Shown: positions 7,870 through 17,096 of the stretch, piece after piece
How the letters are laid out: each line of letters opens with the position of its first letter
How positions within the stretch are numbered: the stretch's first letter is position 1
Assembly (NCBI RefSeq): GCF_000341105.1
Contig: NZ_ANBB01000057.1
Coordinates: forward strand, 1-56,499
Direction of reading: 5' to 3'
Source: Nocardiopsis potens DSM 45234
GTDB taxonomy: Bacteria; Actinomycetota; Actinomycetes; Streptosporangiales; Streptosporangiaceae
Length of the DNA stretch: 56,499 nucleotides
The notes under the pieces: generated by a model
Databases searched by the model: none
What the model was told of the DNA's origin: nothing
What the model saw: only the letters and a program-made list of their open reading frames with translations
Made by a program: the position numbers and the translations under genes

Positions 7870-8478
7870 TCACTTCTCGGCGCGGCCGTTGGACTCGGCC
7901 GGGGCGGTGCCGACGCCGGCGGTCTTCTTCTCCTCCGCCTCGTCCGCCTGCGCGGTCTCCTCGTCCGCCTTCTTGCCGGCGCGGGACGCCTTGGCGGCGA
8001 GCTTCTCCCGCGTTTCGCGGACCTGCTCGCGGGCCTGGTCGAGGTTCTCCTGCCACTCCGCGTCCTGGGCGGCCTTGCGCAGCTTGATGACGCCGTACAG
8101 GGCGAGCGCGCCCAGCGCCGCCACGCCGGCGTAGACCACCGGCCGGGGGATGCGGCGCCCGCCCTGGCGGGCGGCCATCAGGCCGCGCCGGGCCGGGTTC
8201 GGCTCGACCCGCTGGGCCGCGGTGTTCAGCAGGTCGGAGACGCGCGGTGCGACGGTGTCCTCGACCCGGAGCGCGGCGGTCTCCAGCCGGGGGGCGGTCC
8301 AGCCGCGGGCGCGGAGCAGCCGCTGCTCCGCCAGGGACCTGGCCTGCTCGGCGCGGGACCGGGCCTGGTCGGCGTAGGGGCCGAAGCGGTCGGCCTGCTC
8401 GCGGGCGAGCTCCTGCAGCCGCGCCATGGCCGCCTCGGCATCGAAGTCGCCCCGGCGGCGCTTGATCTGGATGGCCAC
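7870..8478 (-). CDS. DUF5324-like membrane-associated coiled-coil protein
   Basis: 202 aa. An Ala/Arg/Glu-rich helical N-terminal half (AAMARLQELAREQADRFGPY and so on) is followed by one membrane helix (VVYAGVAALGALALYGVIKL, about residues 125-145). A charged helical tail with coiled-coil character follows (QENLDQAREQVRETREKLAA). GTG 8478 is preceded by AAGGAGATCACC, a strong ribosome binding site. A longer upstream reading has none. Position beside cyclophilin, rhomboid and crgA matches DUF5324 genes of Streptomyces. The molecular role is unknown. Confidence 0.78.
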   Translation of the reverse strand: MAIQIKRRRGDFDAEAAMARLQELAREQADRFGPYADQARSRAEQARSLAEQRLLRARGWTAPRLETAALRVEDTVAPRVSDLLNTAAQRVEPNPARRGLMAARQGGRRIPRPVVYAGVAALGALALYGVIKLRKAAQDAEWQENLDQAREQVRETREKLAAKASRAGKKADEETAQADEAEEKKTAGVGTAPAESNGRAEK

Positions 8479-8749
8479 GGTGATCTCCTTATTGCGTCGA
8501 ACGATATGGATACGCCCCTGCCCACTGGTGCGGGCCCCCATGCATCGGCCGGAGGGTCGGTCCGATCACCCTGTCCACCGGTGGGCGTTATGCACGTGTT
8601 ATCTCAACATACGCGCTCCGCCGGTCCCGAACGGGGCTCCGACACGGAAACGGTGCCCGGCAGGGCCCGGAGCGCCCCGGAGCGCTGCGGGGCGCCGGAG
8701 CGGGGCCGGTAACGTGGGGGCGTAAGCGAAGGCGAAGAAAGGCAGTTGG

Positions 8750-9274
8750 GTGAGCGACTCGAACACCCAGCCCAAGGCGCGGCTGAAGACCAACAAGGGC
8801 ACGATCACCGTCAGGCTCTTCGGGGACAAGGCCCCGGAGACGGTGGAGAACTTCATCGGGCTCGCCGAGGGCGGCAAGCAGTGGATCGACCCGACCACCG
8901 GCAAGCCGAGCAACGGCAAACTGTACGACGGCACGGTCTTCCACCGGGTCATCGAGAACTTCATGATCCAGGGGGGAGACCCGCTGGGCAACGGCCGCGG
9001 CGGCCCCGGCTACAAGTTCAAGGACGAGTTCCACCCGTCCCTGCGCTTCGACCGCCCCTACCTGCTGGCGATGGCCAACTCCGGGGCGAACACCAACGGC
9101 TCGCAGTTCTTCATCACCGTCGGCACGCCGGACTGGCTGAACGACCGGCACACCATCTTCGGCGAGGTCGTGGAGGGGGCCGAGGTCGTGCAGGCGATCT
9201 CGGAGGTGCAGACCAACGCGCAGGACCGCCCGGTGGAGGACGTGCGCATCGAGTCCGTCGAGATCGTGCGCTAG
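8750..9274 (+). CDS. Cyclophilin-type peptidyl-prolyl cis-trans isomerase
   Basis: 174 aa, single-domain cyclophilin, cytoplasmic (no signal peptide). The active-site blocks [16 protein letters not shown] and [10 protein letters not shown] are intact, including the catalytic Arg in FHR and the QFFI stretch. It catalyses proline isomerisation during protein folding. GTG 8750 has GAAAGG upstream. It is followed 13 bases later by the rhomboid gene, probably on the same transcript, in an arrangement conserved near crgA in actinomycetes. Confidence 0.96.
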   Translation: MSDSNTQPKARLKTNKGTITVRLFGDKAPETVENFIGLAEGGKQWIDPTTGKPSNGKLYDGTVFHRVIENFMIQGGDPLGNGRGGPGYKFKDEFHPSLRFDRPYLLAMANSGANTNGSQFFITVGTPDWLNDRHTIFGEVVEGAEVVQAISEVQTNAQDRPVEDVRIESVEIVR

Positions 9275-9287
9275 GGGACCGGATCCC

Positions 9288-10226
9288 ATGTCAGCGGAGG
9301 ACTCCGGGACCGAGGGCGCCGGCGCCGCGCCGGCGGTGCCCACCTGCTACCGCCACCCCGACCGGGAGACCTACGTCTCCTGCACCCGGTGCGAGCGGAA
9401 CATCTGCCCCGACTGCATGCGCGAGGCGGCCGTGGGCCACCAGTGCCCGGACTGCGTGGCCGAGGGGAACCGCGGGCTGCGGGCACCGCGCACGGTGCTC
9501 GGCGGCAAGGCGGTCTCGGCGCCCTACGCGACCTGGACCTTCCTGGCCCTGATGGTGCTCGGCTACGTCGCCCAGCTGGTCGACGAGGCGGTCAGCGGCG
9601 GCATGCTCACCGGGGCGCTGGCGATGAACCCGTGGCGGGTCATCGTGCAGGGCGACTGGTACCTGCTGATCACCGCGGCGTTCCTGCACGGAGGGGTGCT
9701 GCACCTGGCGTTCAACGGCTTCGCGCTGTACGTGGTGGGGCGGCAGCTGGAGGACTGGCTGGGCCATCTGCGCTTCACGGTGCTGTGGCTGCTCAGCGCG
9801 GTCGGCGGCTCGGTGCTGTCGATGGCGGTCGCGGTGGCCGGGGCGGTCGCCGCCCCGACGCCGGCCGACATCCCGGTGCAGCTCTCGGTGGGAGCCTCCG
9901 GGGCCATCTTCGGGCTGTTCGGGGCGGTGCTGCTGGTCGGCCGGCGGCTGCGCCTGGACACCCGGTTCATCCTGGGGCTGCTGGCGGTGAACCTGCTCAT
10001 CACCTTCCTGGTGCCGGGGATCTCCTGGACGGCGCACATCGGCGGGCTGGCCACCGGCCTGGTGCTGGGCGCCGGCTTCGCCTACCTGCCGCGCCGGGAG
10101 GGCGCCTCGCGGACCGCCGCGCACATCGCGGTGGCGGTGGCCTGGGCGGTGGTGCTGGCGGCGGTGGCGGTGGCCTCGGCGGTCATCGGCACCGATGCGC
10201 TGATGCAGCAGATGACGGCGGCCTGA
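9288..10226 (+). CDS. Rhomboid intramembrane serine protease with N-terminal zinc finger
   Basis: 312 aa. Residues 17-60 contain paired CxxC/CxxH motifs (CYRHP, CTRC, CPDC, HQCPDC) like a B-box zinc finger. A six-helix rhomboid domain follows, with the catalytic Ser in GASGAIFGLFGA (about residue 204) and the catalytic His in AHIGGLATG (about residue 249). The dyad is intact, so it should cleave membrane proteins within the bilayer. Substrates are not known. Cotranscription with the cyclophilin is likely. Its 3' end faces crgA across a 277-base gap holding DnaA-box-like sites. Confidence 0.94.
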   Translation: MSAEDSGTEGAGAAPAVPTCYRHPDRETYVSCTRCERNICPDCMREAAVGHQCPDCVAEGNRGLRAPRTVLGGKAVSAPYATWTFLALMVLGYVAQLVDEAVSGGMLTGALAMNPWRVIVQGDWYLLITAAFLHGGVLHLAFNGFALYVVGRQLEDWLGHLRFTVLWLLSAVGGSVLSMAVAVAGAVAAPTPADIPVQLSVGASGAIFGLFGAVLLVGRRLRLDTRFILGLLAVNLLITFLVPGISWTAHIGGLATGLVLGAGFAYLPRREGASRTAAHIAVAVAWAVVLAAVAVASAVIGTDALMQQMTAA

Positions 10227-10402
10227 GCCGCGCCGCCGGCGGCGGCGCGGCCGAGGACGGCGGAAGGGGCGGGAACCCGGTTCCCGCCCCTTTTCGCTTT
10301 TCCGCTCCTGCTCGGCGCCGCGCCGTTCCGGTCCGTCCGGGACCGCGGTCCGGGCGGCCGCTCCGGACCGTCCGGCGGGCACGCCGAAGCCGCGGGGGCG
10401 GG

Positions 10403-10524
10403 TTGTGCATACTTTCCCGCAGCCTGTGGAAAAGTATGTGGACAAACCCCCGCGGGGTTGTGGAGAAAGTCGTGTATAGCGCTTCTGAACTGCGGAAACG
10501 TGATCAGTGCCAGCGTGTGGACAA
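10403..10524 (-). other. Cluster of DnaA-box-like 9-mers
   Basis: Read on the minus strand, TTGTCCACA occurs perfectly at 10437-10445 and 10516-10524, with TTTTCCACA at 10425-10433 and TTCTCCACA at 10459-10467. TTGTGCATA reads at 10403-10411 on plus. TTGTCCACA is the usual actinobacterial DnaA box. The last copy lies inside the 3' end of crgA. The others are in the gap between convergent genes, where a promoter is not expected. Confidence 0.6.
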
Positions 10525-10764
10525 CAGCACGCAAATGATGATTCCGCCGAAGCCGATGGCGAGGTTCCAGTTGCCCAGCTCGCCCATGAACGGGATCTTC
10601 CCGTCCACGCCGGCGATGTAGTAGGTCGCGATCCACAGCACGCCGAAGAGCCCGAAACCGAGCATGGTGGGGGCGAGCCAGCGCGGGCTGACCTTGGGCT
10701 TGGCCGCCGACGGCGGAGGCGTGTAGACGGCCTTCTTCTTGCGATCGTTGCGGGACTTGGGCAC
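10504..10764 (-). CDS. crgA: Cell division protein CrgA
   Basis: 86 aa with the CrgA layout: a short basic N-terminus (MPKSRNDRKKKAVYTPP), then two transmembrane helices (LAPTMLGFGLFGVLWIATYYI; NLAIGFGGIIICVLL) and almost no C-terminal tail. CrgA is an actinobacterial divisome membrane protein that contacts FtsZ, FtsQ and penicillin-binding proteins and tunes septum formation. GTG start at 10764. It lies 115 bases downstream of pknB on the same strand, matching its known neighbourhood. Confidence 0.95.
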   Translation of the reverse strand: MPKSRNDRKKKAVYTPPPSAAKPKVSPRWLAPTMLGFGLFGVLWIATYYIAGVDGKIPFMGELGNWNLAIGFGGIIICVLLSTRWH

Positions 10765-10879
10765 GGTCGCTGCTCCAAAACGAATCGGCCGGGACTTCGG
10801 ACCTGGTGAGGCACCAGTCTACGCCCGGCGGGCGGTCGGCCGGGCGCCGGAGCCGTCCGGCCCCGGCGCCCGCCTTCGG

Positions 10880-12724
10880 CTAGCCGCGGTAGTACTGCTC
10901 CCAGCCGCGGTGGGTCTGCCAGTCGCGCTCCCAGGGGAACTGGACGTCGTCCTCCCCGCCGTCGGGCGGGACCGGGGAGTCGCCGTCACCGCCGGTCGGC
11001 GGGGGCGGGGACTGGCCGTCGGTCGGCCCGTCGGTCGGCTCGTCCTGCGACTCGCGGGCGATGGTCACGGTCACCTCGGTGCCCGGGTCCACCCTGGTCC
11101 CGGCCGCGGGGTTCTGCCCGATGACCCGGCCCGGCTCCTGGTCGCCGCTCTCCTCCTCCTGGAAGGAGGCGGTCAGGCCGGCCCCCTGGAGCTCGGACTG
11201 GGCCTCGCTCTGCGTCATGCCGCTCAGGTCGGGGACCTCCACCTGGCTCGGCCCGGAGGAGACCACCAGGGCGACCTCGCTGCCGGGGGCGGCCTGCTCG
11301 CCCTCGCCCGGGGAGGACGAGGAGACGATGCCCGCCTCGTACTCGTCGGACGGCGCCTCGGAGACATCGCCGACCTGGAAGCCGGCGTCGCTCAGCGCCT
11401 GCCGGGCCTCCTCCTCGGACATGCCGACCACCCGGGGGACCTCTTCGCTCTCCGGTCCGGCGGAGATGTACAGGGTGACCCCGTCGTCCGGGGCGATCTC
11501 CGTCCCGGCCTCCGGGTCGGTCCGGGTGGCGCTCCCCTCCTCGACGTCGGAGCTGGCCTCCTGCTCGACCTCGATCCGGTCGTCGTCCAGGCCCTCCTCC
11601 ACCAGGGCGATCCGGGCGTCGGCCTCGCTCTGCCCGGCCACGTCCGGCACGGTGACGGTGTCCTCGTCGCCGCCCCCGCCGCCGCCGAGGAGCAGCCAGC
11701 CGCCGATGGCGATCGCCGCGATCGCCGCCAGGGCCAGCACCACCCACAGCGCGGTCCTGCTCTTCCGCTCGCCGGACTCGAAGTCGTCGTCGTAGCGGCC
11801 CCGGTCGTAGCGGTCCTCGTCGACCGGGGGGAGCGCGGTGGTGGAGCCGGCCGCGGCCATGGCCATGGTGCCCGCCGCGGGCTGCATGCCCTGCAGGCCG
11901 CGCTCCAGGTCCTCGCGCATCTCCTCGGCGCTCTGGTACCGCTCGTCGCGGTCCTTGGCCATGGCGCGCAGCACCACGGCGTCCAGCCACTCGGGGATCT
12001 CCGGGTCCACCTCGCCGGGCGGCACCGGGTCCTCCCGGACGTGCTGGTAGGCGATGGAGACCGGGGAGTCGCCGGTGAACGGCGGGCCGCCGGTCAGCAG
12101 CTCGTACAGCACGCAGCCGGTGGAGTAGAGGTCGCTGCGGGCGTCCACCCGCTCGCCCCGCGCCTGCTCCGGGGAGAGGTACTGGGCGGTGCCGATGACC
12201 TGGGAGGCCTGGGTCATGGTGGCCTGGTCGTCGTTCATCGCCCGCGCGATGCCGAAGTCCATCACCTTGACCTCGGCCTGCCGGGTCAGCATCACGTTGG
12301 CCGGCTTGATGTCCCGGTGCACGATGCCGTTGCGGTGGCTGTAGTCCAGCGCCCGCAGGATGCCCATGGTGATCTCGGCGCACCGGTCCGGGAGCAGCTT
12401 GCGGCCGTCGTCGAGGAGCTCCTTGAGGGTGCGCCCGTCGACGTACTCCATCACGATGAAGGGCAGCGAGACCCCGTCGACGACGTCCTCGCCGGTGTCG
12501 TAGACCGCGATGATCGAGGGGTGGTTCAGCGACGCGGCCGACTGCGCCTCGCGCCGGAACCGCTCCTGGAAGATGTGGTCCCGCGCCAGGTCGTGGCGGA
12601 GCGTCTTGACCGCCACCAGCCGGTCCAGACGGAGGTCGCGCGCGCGATGGACCTCGGCCATGCCGCCGCGCCCGACGACGGCGTCGAGTTCGTAGCGGCC
12701 TCCGAGAAGCCGGGGCTGTGACAT
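10880..12724 (-). CDS. pknB: Serine/threonine kinase PknB with three PASTA repeats
   Basis: 614 aa. The kinase domain (about 1-275) has the glycine loop GRGGMAEV, Lys40, HRD with Asp138, DFG at 156-158 and activation-loop threonines 169 and 171. This numbering is nearly that of mycobacterial PknB. A membrane helix (about 330-350) is followed by three extracellular PASTA domains (VTVPDVAGQS, EVPRVVGMS, VEVPDLSGMT), one fewer than in Mycobacterium, and a Pro/Gly/Asp tail. PASTA domains bind peptidoglycan fragments. The kinase phosphorylates cell-wall and division proteins and is reversed by PstP. Last gene of the fhaA-pknB cluster. Confidence 0.98.
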   Translation of the reverse strand: MSQPRLLGGRYELDAVVGRGGMAEVHRARDLRLDRLVAVKTLRHDLARDHIFQERFRREAQSAASLNHPSIIAVYDTGEDVVDGVSLPFIVMEYVDGRTLKELLDDGRKLLPDRCAEITMGILRALDYSHRNGIVHRDIKPANVMLTRQAEVKVMDFGIARAMNDDQATMTQASQVIGTAQYLSPEQARGERVDARSDLYSTGCVLYELLTGGPPFTGDSPVSIAYQHVREDPVPPGEVDPEIPEWLDAVVLRAMAKDRDERYQSAEEMREDLERGLQGMQPAAGTMAMAAAGSTTALPPVDEDRYDRGRYDDDFESGERKSRTALWVVLALAAIAAIAIGGWLLLGGGGGGDEDTVTVPDVAGQSEADARIALVEEGLDDDRIEVEQEASSDVEEGSATRTDPEAGTEIAPDDGVTLYISAGPESEEVPRVVGMSEEEARQALSDAGFQVGDVSEAPSDEYEAGIVSSSSPGEGEQAAPGSEVALVVSSGPSQVEVPDLSGMTQSEAQSELQGAGLTASFQEEESGDQEPGRVIGQNPAAGTRVDPGTEVTVTIARESQDEPTDGPTDGQSPPPPTGGDGDSPVPPDGGEDDVQFPWERDWQTHRGWEQYYRG

Positions 12725-12766
12725 GTCCTGAACAGTTCCTTCAGCGGTTCGCGGTCGGTGGGCGGA

Positions 12767-14224
12767 TCAAGCTCCGTCGTCGTCTCCCGGGTTCTCCCCT
12801 TCGCCAGGGCCGGTCCCGCCGCCACCGCCGCCGCCGTTGCCGGGCTCCTCCGTGCTGCCCGGGGGCGGCGGCTCCTCGGTCCCCGGGTCGCCGCCGGGGT
12901 CGGGGGTCTCGCCGGGGTCCGGCACGGCCGGGGTCTCGGGGGTGGTCGGCTGGTCCTCGATCGGCGGCGGCGGCTCGCCGCCCGTATCCGGAATGTACCC
13001 GCCGCCGCCGGTGTCCTCGTCGACGGCGTCCTCGTCGGGCGCCTCCTCCTCGCCGCGGGTGGCCGACGGGGTGCTGGACGGTGAGGGGCTCTGCTCGTTG
13101 CCGACCGGCTGGCCGTTCTGCCCGTCGCCGCCGAACTGCGAGCCGGCCCAGGCCACCCCGATGACCACCGCGACGGCGGCGACCACCGCGGCCAGTACCA
13201 TCGGCAGGCTCGGCCGGCCGCCGCGCCGGGTCGCGGGCGCGGGCCCCCCGCCCTGCTCCTCGGTGGCGGCGGCGGTGCCCTTCCGCTGGGCGGCGGTGAT
13301 CGGCCCGCCGCCGCCCAGAACGGTCCTGGTCGGGTCGGTGAGGTCCATCGCCGTGGTGGCGCCCAGGTCGTCGTTGGCGGCGCTGCGCAGCAGCTGGGCG
13401 ACCCGGGCGACCTCGCCGGCCGACTCCGGCCGGTCGTCCGGCGCCTTGGCCAGCATCGTCTCCACCAGCTCGACGAGCTGCGGCGGAAGCGAGTCGGGCA
13501 GCGGCGGCGGGGGCTCCCGGGTGTGCGCCAGTGCCAGCGCGATCGGGCTGTCCGCGGTGAACGGCGGCTGCCCGGCCAGGCACTCGTAGGCCACCACGCC
13601 CAGCGCGTAGATGTCCGAGGCGTAGGTGGCCGGCCGGCCGGAGGCCTGCTCCGGCGAGATGTACTGGGCGGTGCCCATCACCATGCCGGTCTGGGTCAGG
13701 GTGACCGAGTGCTCGCCGCGGGCGATGCCGAAGTCGGTGAGCTTGACCGTGCCGTCGTCGGTGACCATCAGGTTGCCCGGCTTGATGTCCCGGTGCACCA
13801 CCCCGCGCCCGTGCGCGGAGGCGAGCGCCGCGGCGGACTGGGCGAGGATGTCCAGGGTCGCGCCGGGCTCCAGGCCGTCGTTGCGCTTCAGGATGGACGA
13901 CAGCGTCTCGCCGAGGACCAGCTCCATGATGAGGAACGCGCGGTCGCCCTGCTCGCCGTAGTCGTAGACCTGGGCGATGCCCGGATGGGACAGGCCGGCG
14001 GTGATCCGCCCCTCGGTGCGGAACCGCTCGCGCGCGGTCGGCTCGGCCATCTGCGCCGGGTGCAGCAGCTTCACCGCGACCGGCCGGTTCAGGATGGTGT
14101 CGGTGGCGCGCCACACGGTGCCCATCCCGCCCGAGCCGATCTGCTCGTCGAGCTGGTAGCGGCCGCTGAGCAGATCGCCGGACGGCCCGCTGCGCTCCCC
14201 GGCGCCGGAGTCGTTGTCGGTCAC
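12767..14224 (-). CDS. pknA: Serine/threonine kinase PknA-type
   Basis: 485 aa. The kinase domain (about 20-285) has GSGGMGTVW, AVKLL, HRDIKPGNL and DFG, all intact. A linker, a membrane helix (PMVLAAVVAAVAVVIGVAW) and an extracellular Pro/Gly/Glu/Thr-rich tail of roughly 130 residues without PASTA domains follow. That and the gene order identify it as PknA rather than PknB. The GTG start overlaps the pbpA stop as GTGA, so the two are translationally coupled. It lies 42 bases before pknB. PknA partners PknB in controlling growth and cell shape. Confidence 0.95.
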   Translation of the reverse strand: MTDNDSGAGERSGPSGDLLSGRYQLDEQIGSGGMGTVWRATDTILNRPVAVKLLHPAQMAEPTARERFRTEGRITAGLSHPGIAQVYDYGEQGDRAFLIMELVLGETLSSILKRNDGLEPGATLDILAQSAAALASAHGRGVVHRDIKPGNLMVTDDGTVKLTDFGIARGEHSVTLTQTGMVMGTAQYISPEQASGRPATYASDIYALGVVAYECLAGQPPFTADSPIALALAHTREPPPPLPDSLPPQLVELVETMLAKAPDDRPESAGEVARVAQLLRSAANDDLGATTAMDLTDPTRTVLGGGGPITAAQRKGTAAATEEQGGGPAPATRRGGRPSLPMVLAAVVAAVAVVIGVAWAGSQFGGDGQNGQPVGNEQSPSPSSTPSATRGEEEAPDEDAVDEDTGGGGYIPDTGGEPPPPIEDQPTTPETPAVPDPGETPDPGGDPGTEEPPPPGSTEEPGNGGGGGGGTGPGEGENPGDDDGA

Positions 14225-15660
14225 TGGTCGATCACAGCTTCCATGATCCGCTTGGCGATGGGAGCGGCGAGCGTTCCGCCGCTGCCGCCGCCGTGCTCCA
14301 CCACGACCGCGACCGCGACCTGCGGGTCGTCGGCGGGTGCGAAGGAGACGAACCAGTTGTGCGTCGGCCCGCTGGCGGTCTCGGCGGTACCGGTCTTGCC
14401 GGCCACCTGCATGCCGGGGATGGCGCCCCCGGGACCGGAGGCCTCCGCGCCCTCGGTCACCCCGATCATCATCTGGGTCAGGTCCTCGGCGCTCTTGGCG
14501 CTCACCGCGGTGCTCAGCGTCTCGGGGGTGTGCCCCTCGATCTCGGACAGGTCCGAGTCCTTCACCGACTCCACCAGGTACGGCTTCATGACGTCGCCGT
14601 CGTTGGCGATGCCGGCGGCGACCATGGCCATCTGCAGCGGGGTCGCCTCGACGTTGGCCTGGCCGATGCCGGAGCGGCCGAGGGTGTTGCGGTCGTCCTC
14701 GGTGGGGTAGAGGCTGCCGGTCACCGGGAGCGGGATCGCCATCTCCTCCCCGTTGAAGCCGAACTTCTCCGCCTGCTCGGTCATCTTGTCGGCGCCGAGC
14801 TCGATCGCCCAGTTGGCGAAGGAGGTGTTGCAGGAGCGCTCGATGGAGTGCGCCAGCGTGTCCGGGTCGCCGCCGTTGCACGGCCCGCCCCAGGCGTTGG
14901 GCAGCGGCACGCCCAGGTCCAGGGTGGCGGGGGCGTCCATGGTGGACTCCGGGGTGGCGCCGTTCTCCAGCGCCGCCGCCGCGGTGACCAGCTTGAAGGT
15001 GGAGCCCGGCGGGTAGCGCTCGTTGAGCGCCCGGTTCAGCAGCGGCTTGTTCTCGTCGGCCTCGTAGTCGGTCCAGGCCGTGTTGGCCGCCTCGGCGTCG
15101 GTGACGCTGCTGACCGCGTTGGGGTCGAAGGTCGGGTTGGAGTAGGAGGCGAGCACCGCGCCGGTCTCCGGGTCCAGGGCGACGGCCGCGCCGTTCTTGC
15201 CCAGCTCCTCGAAGGCGGCCTGGGCGGCCTCCTGGGCCTTGGCCGACAGGGTCAGCTCGACGCTGGCGCCCTGGTGCTCCTTGCCGGTGAGGCTGTCGAT
15301 GAAGTTCCGCACCACCAGGCGCTCGTCGGACCCCTCCAGCAGCGCGTTCTGCCGGGTCTCGATGCCCTCGCCGCGCACCGGGAAGGTGCCCACCAGGTGG
15401 GCGTAGAGCCCGCCCGCGGGGTACTTCCGCTGGTACTTGTCGTCCTCCTCCTCGCCGAGCGGCTCGGAGAAGGCGACCTCCTCGCTGCCCACCAGGATCG
15501 GGCCGCGCGGCTGGGTCAGCTGGTTGGCGTACTGCCGGTTGTTGAACGGGTGCTCGCGGAGCGACTCGGCCTGGAACACCTGGATGTAGCTGACGTTGAC
15601 CAGGAGCACGCCGAACAGCGCCATGGCGAAGAAGGCGAGGCGGCGGATCGGCTTGTTCAT
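14221..15660 (-). CDS. pbpA: Class B penicillin-binding protein PbpA
   Basis: 479 aa. An N-terminal membrane anchor (LAFFAMALFGVLLVNVSYIQV) is followed by a dimerisation region and a transpeptidase domain with all three motifs: SxxK in PPGSTFKLV (Ser about 219), SCN in ERSCNTSF, and KTG in VAGKTGTAE. It crosslinks peptidoglycan together with the SEDS polymerase encoded just upstream. Its start overlaps the rodA stop (ATGA) and its stop overlaps the pknA start, fixing both ends. Confidence 0.97.
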   Translation of the reverse strand: MNKPIRRLAFFAMALFGVLLVNVSYIQVFQAESLREHPFNNRQYANQLTQPRGPILVGSEEVAFSEPLGEEEDDKYQRKYPAGGLYAHLVGTFPVRGEGIETRQNALLEGSDERLVVRNFIDSLTGKEHQGASVELTLSAKAQEAAQAAFEELGKNGAAVALDPETGAVLASYSNPTFDPNAVSSVTDAEAANTAWTDYEADENKPLLNRALNERYPPGSTFKLVTAAAALENGATPESTMDAPATLDLGVPLPNAWGGPCNGGDPDTLAHSIERSCNTSFANWAIELGADKMTEQAEKFGFNGEEMAIPLPVTGSLYPTEDDRNTLGRSGIGQANVEATPLQMAMVAAGIANDGDVMKPYLVESVKDSDLSEIEGHTPETLSTAVSAKSAEDLTQMMIGVTEGAEASGPGGAIPGMQVAGKTGTAETASGPTHNWFVSFAPADDPQVAVAVVVEHGGGSGGTLAAPIAKRIMEAVIDQ

Positions 15661-17096
15661 CGGGAGATCACCTGGGTGGCGCCCTCATCCTGGATCGACT
15701 GCGGGGCGGGTTTGCGGGCGTTGTTGCTCATCCGCATGAGCAGGGCGAGCATGATCCAGCTGGACAGCAGGGCCGAACCGCCCTTCGCCACGAACGGGAT
15801 GGTCGCACCGGTCATCGGGATGACCCGGGTGACGCCGCCGATGACCACGAAGGTCTGGAAGGCGATGAGGAAGGAGATGCCCGAGGCGAACATCTTGATG
15901 AACAGCTCCTTGGCCGCCAGCGCGATGCGCATGCCCCGCTCGACCAGGAGCGCCAGCGCGAGCAGCATCACCATCAGGCCGGTCAGGCCGAGCTCTTCAC
16001 CGAACGCGGTGAAGATGAAGTCGTTCTGCACCTCGGGCACGTAGCCCGGCTGCCCGCCGCCCAGCCCGGCCCCGGTCAGGCCGCCCTGGGCGAGCGCGAA
16101 CAGGCCCTTGACCAGCTGCTGGCTGGTGCCGGAGGTGGTGCAGAAGGCGTTGGGGTCGTTGAGGAACTGGTCGGTGCAGTACACCTCGGGGTTGAACGCG
16201 TCCAGCCAGGTCACCATGCGGACCCGGAAGTGCGAGACGAACGGGTAGAGCAGGGCGCAGGCGCCGAAGAAGGCGACCAGCCCGATGGCGATCCACGACG
16301 ACCGGTGGGTGGCCACGTAGATCATCGCCAGGAAGGTGCCGAACAGCAGCAGCGAGGTGCCCAGGTCGTTCATCAGGATGACCAGGACGATGATGCAGAA
16401 GCCCCACATGAGGGCCATCGGCGCCATGTCGCGCATCCGCGGCAGGGCGAGGACCTTGAACCGGCCGATCTTGACCTGCTTGCCGGCCAGGGAGAGCACG
16501 TCGCGCTTGCTCACCATGTAGCCGGACAGGAAGATCACCAGGGCGATCTTGGCGAACTCCGAGGGCTGCAGCGAGGTGAACCCGAGGTTGACCCACTGGC
16601 GGGCGCCGTTGATCGTCATGCCGAGGCCGGGGATCAGCGGCAGCAGCAGCAGGAACACCGCGGAGAGCGCGGTGATGTAGGGGTAGCGCTGCAGGATCCG
16701 GGGTTCCTTCAGGAAGAAGATGATCCCCGCGAACACGGCCATGCTGGCCGCGGTCAGGATGAGCTGGCTCATCGCGCTGCCGTTGGAGGTGTCGCCGGTC
16801 GCCTCGAAGAGCCGCCACAGCATCGCCAGGCCGAGCCCGTTGAGCAGGGTGCCGATCGGCAGCAGCAGCGGGTCGGACCAGGGCGCGAAGAACCGGATGA
16901 ACACGTGCGCCAGGATCGCCAGCCCGCCGAAGAGCGCCCCGTACAGGAAGAGGCTGGGCGGCATCTCCCCGTTCCGGGTGAGGCCGGCCTCGATCATGGC
17001 GAACAGGGTGAGCCCGATCGCCATGAGCGTCATCACGAGCTCGGCGTTGCGCCGCTTGACCGGGGGCAGCGGCCGGTTGGGGACGGGAGCGCTCAT
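15657..17096 (-). CDS. rodA: SEDS peptidoglycan glycosyltransferase RodA/FtsW
   Basis: 479 aa, polytopic with about 10-12 membrane helices. Characteristic SEDS segments are present: GARQWVNLG, LQPSEFAKIALVIFL and a large extracytoplasmic loop. The C-terminal FTAFGEELGLTG, GGVTRVIPMTGATIPFVA and GGSALLSSW stretches are also clear. It polymerises glycan strands from lipid II with PbpA as cognate transpeptidase. It starts directly beside the pstP stop (adjacent bases) and overlaps pbpA by four bases. Confidence 0.97.
   Translation of the reverse strand: MSAPVPNRPLPPVKRRNAELVMTLMAIGLTLFAMIEAGLTRNGEMPPSLFLYGALFGGLAILAHVFIRFFAPWSDPLLLPIGTLLNGLGLAMLWRLFEATGDTSNGSAMSQLILTAASMAVFAGIIFFLKEPRILQRYPYITALSAVFLLLLPLIPGLGMTINGARQWVNLGFTSLQPSEFAKIALVIFLSGYMVSKRDVLSLAGKQVKIGRFKVLALPRMRDMAPMALMWGFCIIVLVILMNDLGTSLLLFGTFLAMIYVATHRSSWIAIGLVAFFGACALLYPFVSHFRVRMVTWLDAFNPEVYCTDQFLNDPNAFCTTSGTSQQLVKGLFALAQGGLTGAGLGGGQPGYVPEVQNDFIFTAFGEELGLTGLMVMLLALALLVERGMRIALAAKELFIKMFASGISFLIAFQTFVVIGGVTRVIPMTGATIPFVAKGGSALLSSWIMLALLMRMSNNARKPAPQSIQDEGATQVISR

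Noticed and set aside
10739-12721. Plus-strand frame opposite pknB
   Set aside because: It consists of Gly/Leu/Val/His-rich sequence without motifs. The opposite strand has a complete kinase with PASTA repeats.
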